A DNA stretch of 64,000 bases from an uncultured Bacteroidales bacterium (lineage in GTDB: Bacteria; Bacteroidota; Bacteroidia; Bacteroidales; Paludibacteraceae). This document shows positions 17,812 to 26,900 of this stretch, piece after piece. Position numbers and translations under genes: made by a program. The stretch is taken from contig CAIUTB010000153.1 of assembly GCA_903901975.1 (NCBI GenBank), positions 1 to 64,000 of the forward strand, given 5' to 3'. The notes under the pieces are model-generated. The model saw nothing but the letters and a program-made list of their open reading frames with translations. It searched no databases and was not told the origin of the DNA. The first letter of the stretch is position 1. Each line of letters starts with the position of its first letter.

Positions 17812-20004
17812 TTAATTCCCAATTTCAGAAAGAAACTTAATTCGTACCAATCGTACTTCAGTTTCACTAAAATCATCTTCTCCTAATTCATTAAGTGCCG
17901 CATCAATTTTATCGGTCTCAGCAGTGCTGAAATAATCAAATATTTCATCCACATGATCTAAGTCCATGATTTCCTGTAGAAAATAATCTATATTTATTTT
18001 TGTGCCTGAATATACTATTGCTTCAATTTCGTCGAGGAGTTCAAAAATATCTAGTCCCTTGGAAAGAGCAATATCGTCAAGAGCTATTTTACGATCAATA
18101 GCCTGTATAATTGAAACTTTCAACTTAGACTTATTGGCCACAGTACGCACCCGTAAATCTTCCGGACGAATAATTTCGTTTTCTTTTACATGTTCCTTAA
18201 TTACTTTCAAAAACTCTTCACCATAGCGTTTGGCTTTCCCTGCACCCACTCCCGGAATATTTTGCAATTCGTCCATCGTAATCGGGTAACTTGTCGCCAT
18301 AGCTTCTAGCGATGGGTCCTGGAAAATCACAAAAGGTGGGACTTCAAGTTTTTTTGACAATTTTTTTCGTAAATCTTTCAGAATAGAAAACAAAACATCG
18401 TCGGCAGCACATGTTCCACCACTACTTTTCCCACCGACATTCGATTCATCATCATCATCCTCAAATTCATTATCTTTTACAATTTGGAATGGACTTGGTT
18501 TTTTGATATACGCTTTGCCGGAATGAGTTATCCTTAATAAGCCGTAATTTTCTATTTCTTTGGTAATATAGCCAGCTATCATTGCCTGACGGATTACGGC
18601 GTGCAGCAATCGTTCATCTTCGTCAGAAGCAGAACCAAAGTTCTCCAGTTCGTCATGTTGATACGATTTTACATCTGAACTTTCATTCCCTTTTAGAATG
18701 TCAACAATGTGTTCAGCTTTGAATTTTTCTTTAACTAGTTGAATTGTTTCTAAAACAAGCAAAAGCAATTCTTGTCCTTCAATAAATTTTCGTGGTTTCA
18801 TACAGTTATCACAGCATCCACAGTTGTCTTCCTGATATTCTTCACCAAAATAGTGAAGCAATAATTTTCGTCTGCAGATGGAAGATTCGGCATAGGCCTG
18901 CGTTTCCAATAATAGTTGATTGCCAATTTCCTGCTCAGCAACTGGTTTGCCTTGCATAAATTTGCGTAGTTTATCTAAATCTTTATAAGCGTAAAAAGCA
19001 ATACATTGTCCCTCACCGCCATCGCGACCACCACGACCAGTTTCCTGATAATAGCCTTCCAGACTTTTAGGCATATCGTAATGCAAAACATAACGCACAT
19101 CGGGTTTATCAATTCCCATTCCGAAAGCAATGGTTGCCACAATGACTTCCACTTTTTCCATCAAAAAACTATCCTGATTCTGACTTCTCATGGCCGAATC
19201 CATTCCTGCGTGATAAGGAAGGCAAGAAATACCGTTCATGCTAAGTGTTTCAGATAATTCTTCCACTTTTTTTCGGCTCAGGCAATAAATAATCCCTGAT
19301 TTTCCAGCTTGTGAACGAATATATTTTATAATGTCTTTGTCTACATTTGTAGTTTTTGGACGAACTTCGTAGTACAAGTTGGCTCTGTTAAACGACGATT
19401 TGTAAATCGTTGCATTTAACATGCCAAGGTTTTTCTGAATATCGTGTTGAACTTTGGGAGTAGCAGTCGCTGTCAGAGCAATAAGTGGGGCAGAACCAAT
19501 ATCATTAATAATCGGGCGAATTCGCCTATATTCAGGGCGGAAATCATGTCCCCATTCCGAAATGCAATGTGCTTCGTCGACTGCGTAAAATGATACTTTA
19601 ATTTGTTTCAAAAACTCAATATTCTCATCTTTAGTCAATGATTCGGGCGCCACGTAAAGCAATTTTGTTTTCCCCGAAACAATATCCGCCTTTACTGCAT
19701 CTATAGCCTGACGTGTAAGTGATGAATTTATAAAGTGAGCTACACCATCTTCTTCACTAAAATTCCGCATGGCATCTACCTGATTTTTCATCAAGGCAAT
19801 AAGGGGAGAAATTACCACTGCAGTTCCTTCCAAAATAATCGAGGGTAGTTGGTAGCACAATGATTTACCGCCTCCAGTAGGCATTAACACGAATGTGTCA
19901 TTCCCATCAAGTACGTTTTGAATTATTGCTTCCTGATTTCCTTTGAAGTTGTCAAAACCGAAGTTCTTTTTCAACTGCACAGATAATTCCGACAATTTGG
20001 CCAT
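17812..20004 (-). CDS. recQ: ATP-dependent DNA helicase RecQ
   Basis: A 3'-5' helicase used in recombination and repair of stalled forks. The 730-residue protein has motif 0/I (LMPTGGGKSLCYQLP), the DEAH box (VDEAHCISEWGHDF), motif VI (QETGRGGRDG), the RecQ-Ct zinc site (CRRK, CGCCDNC), a winged helix, and an HRDC-like domain around residues 520-600, with a further helical C-terminal extension. It is longer than the E. coli enzyme, as usual in Bacteroidota. A TACTTTCG box lies about 30 bases upstream. Confidence 0.96.
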   Translation of the reverse strand: MAKLSELSVQLKKNFGFDNFKGNQEAIIQNVLDGNDTFVLMPTGGGKSLCYQLPSIILEGTAVVISPLIALMKNQVDAMRNFSEEDGVAHFINSSLTRQAIDAVKADIVSGKTKLLYVAPESLTKDENIEFLKQIKVSFYAVDEAHCISEWGHDFRPEYRRIRPIINDIGSAPLIALTATATPKVQHDIQKNLGMLNATIYKSSFNRANLYYEVRPKTTNVDKDIIKYIRSQAGKSGIIYCLSRKKVEELSETLSMNGISCLPYHAGMDSAMRSQNQDSFLMEKVEVIVATIAFGMGIDKPDVRYVLHYDMPKSLEGYYQETGRGGRDGGEGQCIAFYAYKDLDKLRKFMQGKPVAEQEIGNQLLLETQAYAESSICRRKLLLHYFGEEYQEDNCGCCDNCMKPRKFIEGQELLLLVLETIQLVKEKFKAEHIVDILKGNESSDVKSYQHDELENFGSASDEDERLLHAVIRQAMIAGYITKEIENYGLLRITHSGKAYIKKPSPFQIVKDNEFEDDDDESNVGGKSSGGTCAADDVLFSILKDLRKKLSKKLEVPPFVIFQDPSLEAMATSYPITMDELQNIPGVGAGKAKRYGEEFLKVIKEHVKENEIIRPEDLRVRTVANKSKLKVSIIQAIDRKIALDDIALSKGLDIFELLDEIEAIVYSGTKINIDYFLQEIMDLDHVDEIFDYFSTAETDKIDAALNELGEDDFSETEVRLVRIKFLSEIGN

Positions 20005-20179
20005 ATCAGTTACTTAGTGTAAAAAATGATTACGAAAGTAGTATTTATTGATGAATAAAGCGCACTGATTTATATGTAATTTTATTGTTTATTCGAAATA
20101 AACACTAATTCAACTTATTTTGGGTACGTCAATTATGAAACAAAAATATAAACAGATTTGAAATATACAACACCTTTTG

Positions 20180-20224
20180 AAAAAAAAAACAGGAAATTAA
20201 CTAATATAATTAGCAAACCTCCTG
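20180..20224 (-). terminator. Rho-independent terminator after clpX
   Basis: On the minus strand a hairpin starting CAGGAGGTTTGCTAAT pairs with ATTAGTTAATTTCCTG across a 3-base loop, about 15 of 16 pairs including wobbles, and is followed by a run of ten T. It ends the clpP-clpX transcript. Confidence 0.75.
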
Positions 20225-20271
20225 GTAAGATTATTTATGTATCATTAAACTAGATCTTTAAATTCAAAATG

Positions 20272-21504
20272 CTAAGCTATTCGTAATCGATTTAAATTTG
20301 TCTTTTCTATCTTACTTTGAGCGTAAAGCAACTTTACTATTAATTTACTCTGATTCTTCGAAGGCATTTCATACATTTCGTCCATCATGATGGTTTCTGT
20401 TATCGATCTAAGACCACGAGCACCCAGCTTAAATTCCATAGCTTTATCAACAATATATTCCAACACATTTTCATCAAAAGTAAGCTCAATGGCATCCATG
20501 TTGAATAATTTGATATATTGTTTAATAATAGAATTTTTTGGTTCGGTCAGAATTCGTCGCAAAGCTGTTCTGTCAAGTGGTTCAAGGTAGGTCAAGATTG
20601 GTAAACGTCCGATAATTTCGGGAATCAGACCAAATGATTTCAAATCCTGAGGTGCAATATATTGCAGTAAATTTTGTTTATCAACCAGTTCGTTTTCTTT
20701 AGCAGCATTGTAGCCTACTACCCTGGTATTCAGCCGTGAAGCTATTTTCTTTTCAATTCCATCAAAAGCTCCACCACAAACGAACAATATGTTTTGTGTG
20801 TTTACAGCTATCATTTTTTGATCAGGATGCTTGCGACCTCCTTGAGGTGGAACATTTACTACTGCTCCCTCTAGCAGTTTAAGTAATCCCTGTTGAACTC
20901 CTTCACCACTCACGTCACGTGTTATGCTTGGATTGTCGCCTTTACGGGCAATTTTATCAATTTCGTCAATAAATACAATACCACGTTCGGCTGCTTTTAC
21001 ATCATAATCGGCGACCTGAAGTAATCTGGTCAAAATACTTTCAATGTCTTCACCAACATAACCCGCTTCGGTCAACACGGTTGCATCCACAATGGTAAAA
21101 GGCACATGCAGCTTTTTAGCTATTGTTTTGGCCAACAAGGTTTTTCCGGTACCTGTATACCCAACCATAATGATATTCGATTTCTCAATATCAACATCAT
21201 CGGTTGTTTTTTCCTGCATCAAGCGTTTGTAGTGGTTATAAACTGCTACGGAAAGATATTTTTTTGCTTCTTCCTGTCCGATAACGTATTCATCAAGATA
21301 TTCTTTAATTTCAATCGGTTTAGGCAGTTGCTCTTTTTTCAGATTAAGCAAACTGGATTTTTTGCTGGTATTTTCCTTTACAATTTCAGATGCTTGCACT
21401 GCACATTCATTACAAATTTGCGCACTGTCTTGTCCCAGAATGAAAAAATCAACCTGCGATTCTAAACGTCCGCAAAAACTGCAATGTTTGGTATTTTTTG
21501 CCAT
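20272..21504 (-). CDS. clpX: ATP-dependent Clp protease ATP-binding subunit ClpX
   Basis: The AAA+ unfoldase that recognises substrates and feeds them to ClpP. The 410-residue protein starts at the ATG at 21504 (a TTG three codons earlier is not needed). It has an N-terminal zinc-binding domain (CSFCGR and CNEC), Walker A ([13 protein letters not shown]), Walker B ([11 protein letters not shown]), the pore-loop YVGED segment and the C-terminal small domain. It follows clpP by 23 bases, so the two are cotranscribed, and a terminator lies just downstream. Confidence 0.97.
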   Translation of the reverse strand: MAKNTKHCSFCGRLESQVDFFILGQDSAQICNECAVQASEIVKENTSKKSSLLNLKKEQLPKPIEIKEYLDEYVIGQEEAKKYLSVAVYNHYKRLMQEKTTDDVDIEKSNIIMVGYTGTGKTLLAKTIAKKLHVPFTIVDATVLTEAGYVGEDIESILTRLLQVADYDVKAAERGIVFIDEIDKIARKGDNPSITRDVSGEGVQQGLLKLLEGAVVNVPPQGGRKHPDQKMIAVNTQNILFVCGGAFDGIEKKIASRLNTRVVGYNAAKENELVDKQNLLQYIAPQDLKSFGLIPEIIGRLPILTYLEPLDRTALRRILTEPKNSIIKQYIKLFNMDAIELTFDENVLEYIVDKAMEFKLGARGLRSITETIMMDEMYEMPSKNQSKLIVKLLYAQSKIEKTNLNRLRIA

Positions 21505-21527
21505 AATAATCAAGTCAGGGCTTTGTC

Positions 21528-22205
21528 TTATTTCTTTTTTTCGTTAATCAAAATCTTATCAATCATACCATATTCCAACGCTTCCTGCGAAGTCATCCAA
21601 TAGTCTCGGTCTGAATCTTTTTCAATTCGTTCGAACGGATTATTGGAGTGTTCGGCAATAATAGTATATAATTCCTTTTTAAGCTTTTGAATTTCACGGG
21701 CTGTGATTTCAATATCCGAAGCCTGTCCCTGAGCACCACCCATTGGTTGGTGAATCATCACCCGGGAGTGTTTCAACGCAGAACGTTTGCCTTGTGCACC
21801 GGCAACCAACAAAACTGCACCCATCGAAGCAGCCATTCCAGTACATATTGTAGCCACATCGGAACTTATAAACTGCATGGTATCGTAAATTCCCAGTCCG
21901 GCATACACCGAACCACCCGGCGTATTCAGGTAGATAGAAATATCTTTGCCCGGATCGGAAGAGTCGAGGTAAAGTAACTGAGCCTGAATCACATTAGCTG
22001 TATAATCGTCAACCTGAGTACCGAGAAAAATAATGCGATCCATCATCAAACGCGAAAAAACATCCATTTGAGTTACGTTTAATTGACGTTCTTCCAAAAT
22101 AGATGGTGAAATATAATTACCAGTTATGTCGGCATATTTATCCAAAGCCAATCCATTCATGCCCAGATGTTTGGTTGCGTAATTGCGAAAATCGTTGTTG
22201 TTCAT
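21528..22205 (-). CDS. clpP: ATP-dependent Clp protease proteolytic subunit ClpP
   Basis: The serine peptidase chamber of ClpXP. The 225-residue protein has the catalytic Ser in GMAASMGAVLL, His in RVMIHQPMGG, and the Asp in the EKDSDRDYWM segment. Length is normal. Two minus-strand -7 boxes upstream (TATCTTTG at 22284-22291 and TATTTTTG at 22272-22279) suggest its own promoter in the 180-base gap after tig, as well as possible readthrough from tig. Confidence 0.97.
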   Translation of the reverse strand: MNNNDFRNYATKHLGMNGLALDKYADITGNYISPSILEERQLNVTQMDVFSRLMMDRIIFLGTQVDDYTANVIQAQLLYLDSSDPGKDISIYLNTPGGSVYAGLGIYDTMQFISSDVATICTGMAASMGAVLLVAGAQGKRSALKHSRVMIHQPMGGAQGQASDIEITAREIQKLKKELYTIIAEHSNNPFERIEKDSDRDYWMTSQEALEYGMIDKILINEKKK

Positions 22206-22283
22206 ATTCGTATGTGTTTGAAAGTATGTATAGTTTGAAAGTTTCTAAAGTCGAAAAAGGCTTTAACCTTACAAAAATAGAAA

Positions 22284-22291
22284 CAAAGATA
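22284..22291 (-). promoter_or_regulatory. -7 box for clpP-clpX
   Basis: The minus strand reads TATCTTTG, a full match to TAnnTTTG, about 80 bases before the clpP ATG. A second TATTTTTG lies 12 bases further downstream at 22272-22279. No convincing -33 element. Confidence 0.45.
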
Positions 22292-22385
22292 TAAGTATTT
22301 TGTTTAAATTTCCAGTAGGTAAAAGCCGTTTTTGAAATATAAGAATCTTTGTTCAGAAAAATGAATGAGAACAAGTGCTTGACAA

Positions 22386-23738
22386 TTATTTTGTTTCAAA
22401 CATTTTGTTGAATTCTTCTATCGAAACTTCTTTATTGTCAAGTTTTACAGCTTCTTTAATTGTAGCAAAAACTTTCTCTTCCGACACCCGGTCAACCATG
22501 CTTTTCAGTGTATCTTCCTTTTTCATCATATCTTTGGCATAGTTGGCGATAATTTCGTCTTCCATTCCAATCATACCGTACTGAGCAAACTGGGCTTTAG
22601 CCATTTTCTTGGCGTATTCTTCCACTTCAGTTGGTTCAACTTTGAGGTCGTTGGTTTTCTGAATTTTATTTTTAATTAACTGCCATTTCAAATCAGCAAT
22701 CATTTTAGGGAAATCTTCCTCTAGTGTTTCGGCAGTGAGGTTTTCGTTACTCGACAATACCCAACGTTTCAGAAATACATCTGGGAAAGTTAAGTGGTCA
22801 AATTTAGCAACCAACATTTCTTTTGCATCCAACCCAAATTTATATTCGGTATCTGAAACGAGACTTTCCTGAATGTTTTCCTTTATTTTATTACGGAAAG
22901 CAGCTTCACTTGTCACAACGCCTTCTCCGTAAACTTTGTCAAACAAATCCTGATTGATTTCAGATTCGTGGTAACGGGTAATGCTGTCAATTTTCAATTG
23001 AAAATCTGAACTGATATTTTTGGCTTCCTCTTTCGATATTTTCAATAATGAACTGAGCTCAGTTTCATTCTCGAATGCAGCAGAAGGGTTAAATGTTATT
23101 ACATCACCTTTCTTTGCACCAACAAACAATGCTTTTTGTTCATCTTTCATGTACGAAGCAGTCAAAGCAGCATCCTGAACTTTCAAGCCAGACTCGTTTA
23201 CTTTTCCGTTAGACATTTCAAGCAATTCGCCTTTTAACATGTCTTTTTCTTCTACCACTTCTTCCTGGATATATTTTCCATAACGACCGGTATACGATTT
23301 AAGCTGATTGTCAATCATTTCATCGCTTACAGCAATTGTATAAAATTTTACTTTATCTTTTTTGTTCAGTTCTACTTCAAATTCTGGAGCTATTCCCAAA
23401 TCGAATACAAATTCAAAATTTTCATCCGTATCAAAATCAACCGGTTTTTGTTCCGATTCGTTTGGCATAGGCTCACCCAGCATATTTATAGTGTTCTCTT
23501 GAATATAGCTATATAAACTATCAGAAACCAGTTTGTTGATTTCTTCTGCAATCACAGCCTTACCATACATTTTTTTCAACAAACCCATTGGTACCATACC
23601 TGGACGGAAACCTGGAATATTTGCCTTTTTGCGGTAATTGCGCAAGTTTTTCTCTACTTTCTCGGCATAATCGGTTTTTTCAATGCAGACAGTTAACAGT
23701 GCATTGTTCTGATCAAGGTCTTTCTTAACAATATTCAT
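22386..23738 (-). CDS. tig: Trigger factor (ribosome-associated chaperone)
   Basis: Binds the ribosome exit tunnel and shields nascent chains. The 450-residue protein has an N-terminal ribosome-binding domain with the signature region IPGFRPGMVPMGLLKKMYG (near residue 40), a central region that in this lineage is a degenerate peptidyl-prolyl isomerase domain (about 150-230), and a long helical C-terminal domain. Gene order tig-clpP-clpX is conserved across bacteria and supports the call. The -7 box TACCTTTG at 23851-23858 is upstream. Confidence 0.96.
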   Translation of the reverse strand: MNIVKKDLDQNNALLTVCIEKTDYAEKVEKNLRNYRKKANIPGFRPGMVPMGLLKKMYGKAVIAEEINKLVSDSLYSYIQENTINMLGEPMPNESEQKPVDFDTDENFEFVFDLGIAPEFEVELNKKDKVKFYTIAVSDEMIDNQLKSYTGRYGKYIQEEVVEEKDMLKGELLEMSNGKVNESGLKVQDAALTASYMKDEQKALFVGAKKGDVITFNPSAAFENETELSSLLKISKEEAKNISSDFQLKIDSITRYHESEINQDLFDKVYGEGVVTSEAAFRNKIKENIQESLVSDTEYKFGLDAKEMLVAKFDHLTFPDVFLKRWVLSSNENLTAETLEEDFPKMIADLKWQLIKNKIQKTNDLKVEPTEVEEYAKKMAKAQFAQYGMIGMEDEIIANYAKDMMKKEDTLKSMVDRVSEEKVFATIKEAVKLDNKEVSIEEFNKMFETK

Positions 23739-24105
23739 ACGAAATCAATTTATTTTATGTTGTATTTTTAGAATCGTCCCTACTGAGACTTATCTCATTT
23801 TCTATTAATTATGTAATTTTCTGTCGTTTATCTTTTTTCAGAATGGGGTGCAAAGGTACAAAAAAAAAATAAATATCGTATTGATTTCAGGAAAAAGTAA
23901 ATTTTAGAATTATAAATATTGTATTACTAGTTAGCAAATAGTTTCCGACATTAATTTCATGAAAAATTATTTAATCAAATCGAAAAAACAGTCATAAAGA
24001 TAATTTGTTGATTTTTTATTACTTTTGCTGATAAAACCAGTTGAAATTAGGTGTAAAATAAAGATATATTGTCTATTAAGACATTTTTTATTTGAACTAT
24101 ATGCT
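23739..24105. other. Divergent intergenic region between tig and RNase HI
   Basis: It holds a minus-strand -7 box TACCTTTG (23858-23851) for tig and a plus-strand -7 box TACTTTTG (24020-24027) for the RNase H gene. Between them I see only AT-rich sequence with no ORF or RNA gene. Confidence 0.5.
24020..24027 (+). promoter_or_regulatory. -7 box of the RNase HI gene
   Basis: TACTTTTG, a full TAnnTTTG match, 79 bases before the ATG at 24106. A TTG pair lies only 10-12 bases upstream, closer than the usual -33 spacing. Confidence 0.45.
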
Positions 24106-24738
24106 ATGAGCAAAAATAAATTTTTCGTAGTTTGGGAAGGCAAAGAACCAGGTATTTATCGTTCATGGGATGAATGCAAGCGGCAGATTCACGGCTTTGA
24201 AGGTGCTATATTTAAAGGTTTTGCTACTGAGGCTGAAGCTCGGGAAGCTATGGTTTCGCCTTGCTGGGATTATATAGGTAAGAATGCAAAAAAGAAGAAA
24301 CCAACAGCCGAAAAGATCAGCCATGTTGGTTTGCCAAATTTTGAAAGTATTTCAGTTGATGCAGCATGCAGTGGCAATCCTGGTTTAATGGAATATCGGG
24401 GCGTTTATACCAAAACCGGCGAACAGATTTTTCATCAAGGTCCATTTAAAGATGGGACAAATAACGTTGGTGAATTTTTGGCATTAGTTCATGGATTGGC
24501 TTTTTTAAAACAAAAAAACAGTACATTCCCGCTTTATACTGACAGCAAAACAGCTTTGGCCTGGATAAAAACGGGGAAAGCCAAAACAAAACTGGAAAAA
24601 AGTGAAGCAAATGATGTGCTTTTTGATCTGATTCATCGGGCCGAAAAATGGCTGGCTGAAAATGATTTCAGTACAGTGGTACTGAAATGGGAAACTGAAG
24701 TATGGGGTGAAATTCCGGCTGATTTTGGCCGGAAATAA
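24106..24738 (+). CDS. Ribonuclease HI with N-terminal viroplasmin domain
   Basis: Cleaves the RNA strand of RNA-DNA hybrids. The 210-residue protein begins at the ATG at 24106 (MSKNKFFVVWEGKEPGIYRS), which is the start of a caulimovirus viroplasmin-type hybrid-binding domain (residues 1-50). The RNase H fold follows, with acidic residues in SVDAACSGNPG, NNVGEFLALVHGL, LYTDSKTALAWI and the C-terminal PADFGRK. This architecture is like eukaryotic RNase H1 and is common in Bacteroidota. An upstream in-frame ATT/ATG frame extends into the promoter and is rejected. Confidence 0.9.
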   Translation: MSKNKFFVVWEGKEPGIYRSWDECKRQIHGFEGAIFKGFATEAEAREAMVSPCWDYIGKNAKKKKPTAEKISHVGLPNFESISVDAACSGNPGLMEYRGVYTKTGEQIFHQGPFKDGTNNVGEFLALVHGLAFLKQKNSTFPLYTDSKTALAWIKTGKAKTKLEKSEANDVLFDLIHRAEKWLAENDFSTVVLKWETEVWGEIPADFGRK

Positions 24739-24742
24739 TTCT

Positions 24743-25963
24743 TCACGATTTCACTTTTACAGGTTCAACTATGTTATTTTTCACACGTAAAATAAGCAGT
24801 ACTAAAATACAAAAAATACTAGCAAAGGGTCCGGTAATAAACATATCGAAAACCGACTGATAAGCACATAGAAACATTATGAAAAATGCAAAAAGGCGTT
24901 TGTTATAAGACGCTATAAATATTGGGCTTATATAAAGAAATAAGAGCGTAAAAATACCAATTATACCAAACTCCATTGTTGTCTGAAGATATTGATCATG
25001 ACTATCCAAATGAGGGCTCTTAATCCACATTTTTCTATAATCTACAGTTTCATATTTTGCTCTTGCAACATCAAACTTTTCCTGAGCATCGCTAATTCCA
25101 TGGCCTAAAATTGGTTTTTCTTTAATTATTGATGCTGCTGCTTTCCATAAAAATATTCTTGATTCTGTTTTAAGGTCATCTTTACTCATACGCTTATGAT
25201 GGCTTGCCCATCCAGCAAATAAAGACAGAATAAGAAGGGCAATCACAATTCCCACAATTTTCTTTCTTTTCCAGATTTCAAAAAATACAAAACCTAACAT
25301 AAGTATAATCGCCAGCAAAAAACCGCTTCGGCCTTCTGAAATAGAAAGTGATCCCAGAAAAACAGGAAGTGTTGCAATATAAAGACTTATTTTCCACCAG
25401 CTGGTACGATTCCATGATCTTGTTAAGATATACCATATACCAATTAATGATATATTTAGATAAAAATCAAAAAGCATGTGAGAGTTCACAAAAATATTTC
25501 GTTGGTCCACATATAAATCAGCCCTTATCGGGTTTGAGATAAATTGAAGAATACCAACTTTTAAAAATATTAGATAGAGGATTGAAAAAATAGATGTTAT
25601 AATAAAAGTATTCAAAAAGTAGTTCAATTTAAACTTGTCATTCACCCCAAAAAATCCTACTAAAGCAAAACCGAGTAGAGAAAACCGTTTTTCAAAAAGA
25701 AAGTTTGTATATTTCCTGGATGATTCAAAAGGCAGATAAATAACAGCCAACATAAAGAAAAAAGCTAATACTATGAAATACCATGTTTTTTTATCAAAAT
25801 GAATTCTCTCCCATTTTCGGTCTACAAAAATTTCAATAATATATGCGGCAAAGAAAATATAAAAACCTGGCTTTTGAACCGGATAATAAAAGATTGAACT
25901 AGCTGTCAGATACATGGCCGACAGAAGAGTAATATAATTCAAAACTGATTTTAATTGCTTCAT
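24743..25963 (-). CDS. O-antigen polymerase/ligase family membrane protein
   Basis: A 406-residue protein with about ten or more membrane segments and a large periplasmic loop (about residues 255-345). The loop carries the Wzy_C/WaaL-type features: an HGISDAQEKF segment and an SHDQYLQTTMEFGIIG segment. Such proteins either polymerise O-units (Wzy) or join O-polysaccharide to lipid A-core (WaaL), and the sequence alone does not separate the two. It is the last gene of the glycan cluster, 6 bases after the preceding glycosyltransferase. Its stop is only 4 bases from the convergent RNase H stop. Confidence 0.85.
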   Translation of the reverse strand: MKQLKSVLNYITLLSAMYLTASSIFYYPVQKPGFYIFFAAYIIEIFVDRKWERIHFDKKTWYFIVLAFFFMLAVIYLPFESSRKYTNFLFEKRFSLLGFALVGFFGVNDKFKLNYFLNTFIITSIFSILYLIFLKVGILQFISNPIRADLYVDQRNIFVNSHMLFDFYLNISLIGIWYILTRSWNRTSWWKISLYIATLPVFLGSLSISEGRSGFLLAIILMLGFVFFEIWKRKKIVGIVIALLILSLFAGWASHHKRMSKDDLKTESRIFLWKAAASIIKEKPILGHGISDAQEKFDVARAKYETVDYRKMWIKSPHLDSHDQYLQTTMEFGIIGIFTLLFLYISPIFIASYNKRLFAFFIMFLCAYQSVFDMFITGPFASIFCILVLLILRVKNNIVEPVKVKS

Positions 25964-25969
25964 AATGTT

Positions 25970-26881
25970 TTAATTAATGTTTTTGTTTCGTATCGTTGAT
26001 ATTATATAGATAAATAATATTTTTATTCTGATAAAGTTAAGTATGAAAATAGCTCTTTTATTGCCCGTCTTTCTGATAAAAGTGGACATATAATTAGCAG
26101 TTTCGTTTAGCGGCATTCCCGATCTGACGAGCCACTTCAGCAGTCGTTTTGCACGTTGAATTTCAAGTTTGGGCAATAACTTTTTTTGTTCATCTGTTGA
26201 TATATTTCGTTCAAAAACGGGAAGTATACTTTCCCATTTTTCATAAATGTATTTTATTTTTCGGAAGTATTCAGCATCCATCCTTCCTTTTGAAAAATGC
26301 TCTACTTCAATGTCATACATGACTAAATTACAAAATCCTGCTAAAAACGACTGAATACTAATATCATAGTCATAAGCATGAAAACCGCCAATCAATTCAT
26401 CGAATCGAATTTTATCAAATAGATTTTTTCGACCACAAAGCATAACCCCATCCAGTAATAAAACCGGGTGTGAATTTCCCTGAAAATCGATTGGCATTCG
26501 GACGTACTCAATTGGATTATTGCCAGTTTTATCAACATGAATTATATTCATTCTCCTATTCAAAGCTCCATAGTCAAACGGAATCCGCAACATAGCATCT
26601 CCACCAGCAAGGCCAACTAATCCTATGTTTTCATTTTTTAGATGATTGATTACTTTCAATCCCCATTCTGGAGTATTGAACTTAACATCATCATGTACAA
26701 AGCATAAAAATGGAAACCGACTCTTGTCAATACCCTCATTATATGCCGAATAAATACTATATATATTTTTAGAGTTATCAATGAAAATCAATTCATATGC
26801 CACACCAATAGTTGCCTCAATGTTTGTTGAAAGCAACTTATCCAGCAATGGTTTTCGTGAACAGATTATGATTGAAAGCAT
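25970..26881 (-). CDS. Glycosyltransferase (GT2-like, Glyco_tranf_2_5 type)
   Basis: A 303-residue cytoplasmic-side glycosyltransferase. The N-terminal beta-strand MLSIIICSRK, the IFIDNSKNIY segment and the acidic FVHDDVKF motif (near residue 80, the probable metal and sugar-nucleotide site) mark a GT-A fold. The central LLDGVMLCGRKNLFDKIRFD region is typical of this subfamily. A basic, hydrophobic C-terminus (residues 280-300) may sit on the membrane. It lies between the fused glycosyltransferase and the polymerase/ligase and probably adds one sugar of the repeat unit. Donor and linkage cannot be predicted. Confidence 0.82.
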   Translation of the reverse strand: MLSIIICSRKPLLDKLLSTNIEATIGVAYELIFIDNSKNIYSIYSAYNEGIDKSRFPFLCFVHDDVKFNTPEWGLKVINHLKNENIGLVGLAGGDAMLRIPFDYGALNRRMNIIHVDKTGNNPIEYVRMPIDFQGNSHPVLLLDGVMLCGRKNLFDKIRFDELIGGFHAYDYDISIQSFLAGFCNLVMYDIEVEHFSKGRMDAEYFRKIKYIYEKWESILPVFERNISTDEQKKLLPKLEIQRAKRLLKWLVRSGMPLNETANYMSTFIRKTGNKRAIFILNFIRIKILFIYIISTIRNKNIN

Positions 26882-26900
26882 AGTAAAATCGTTAATTCAA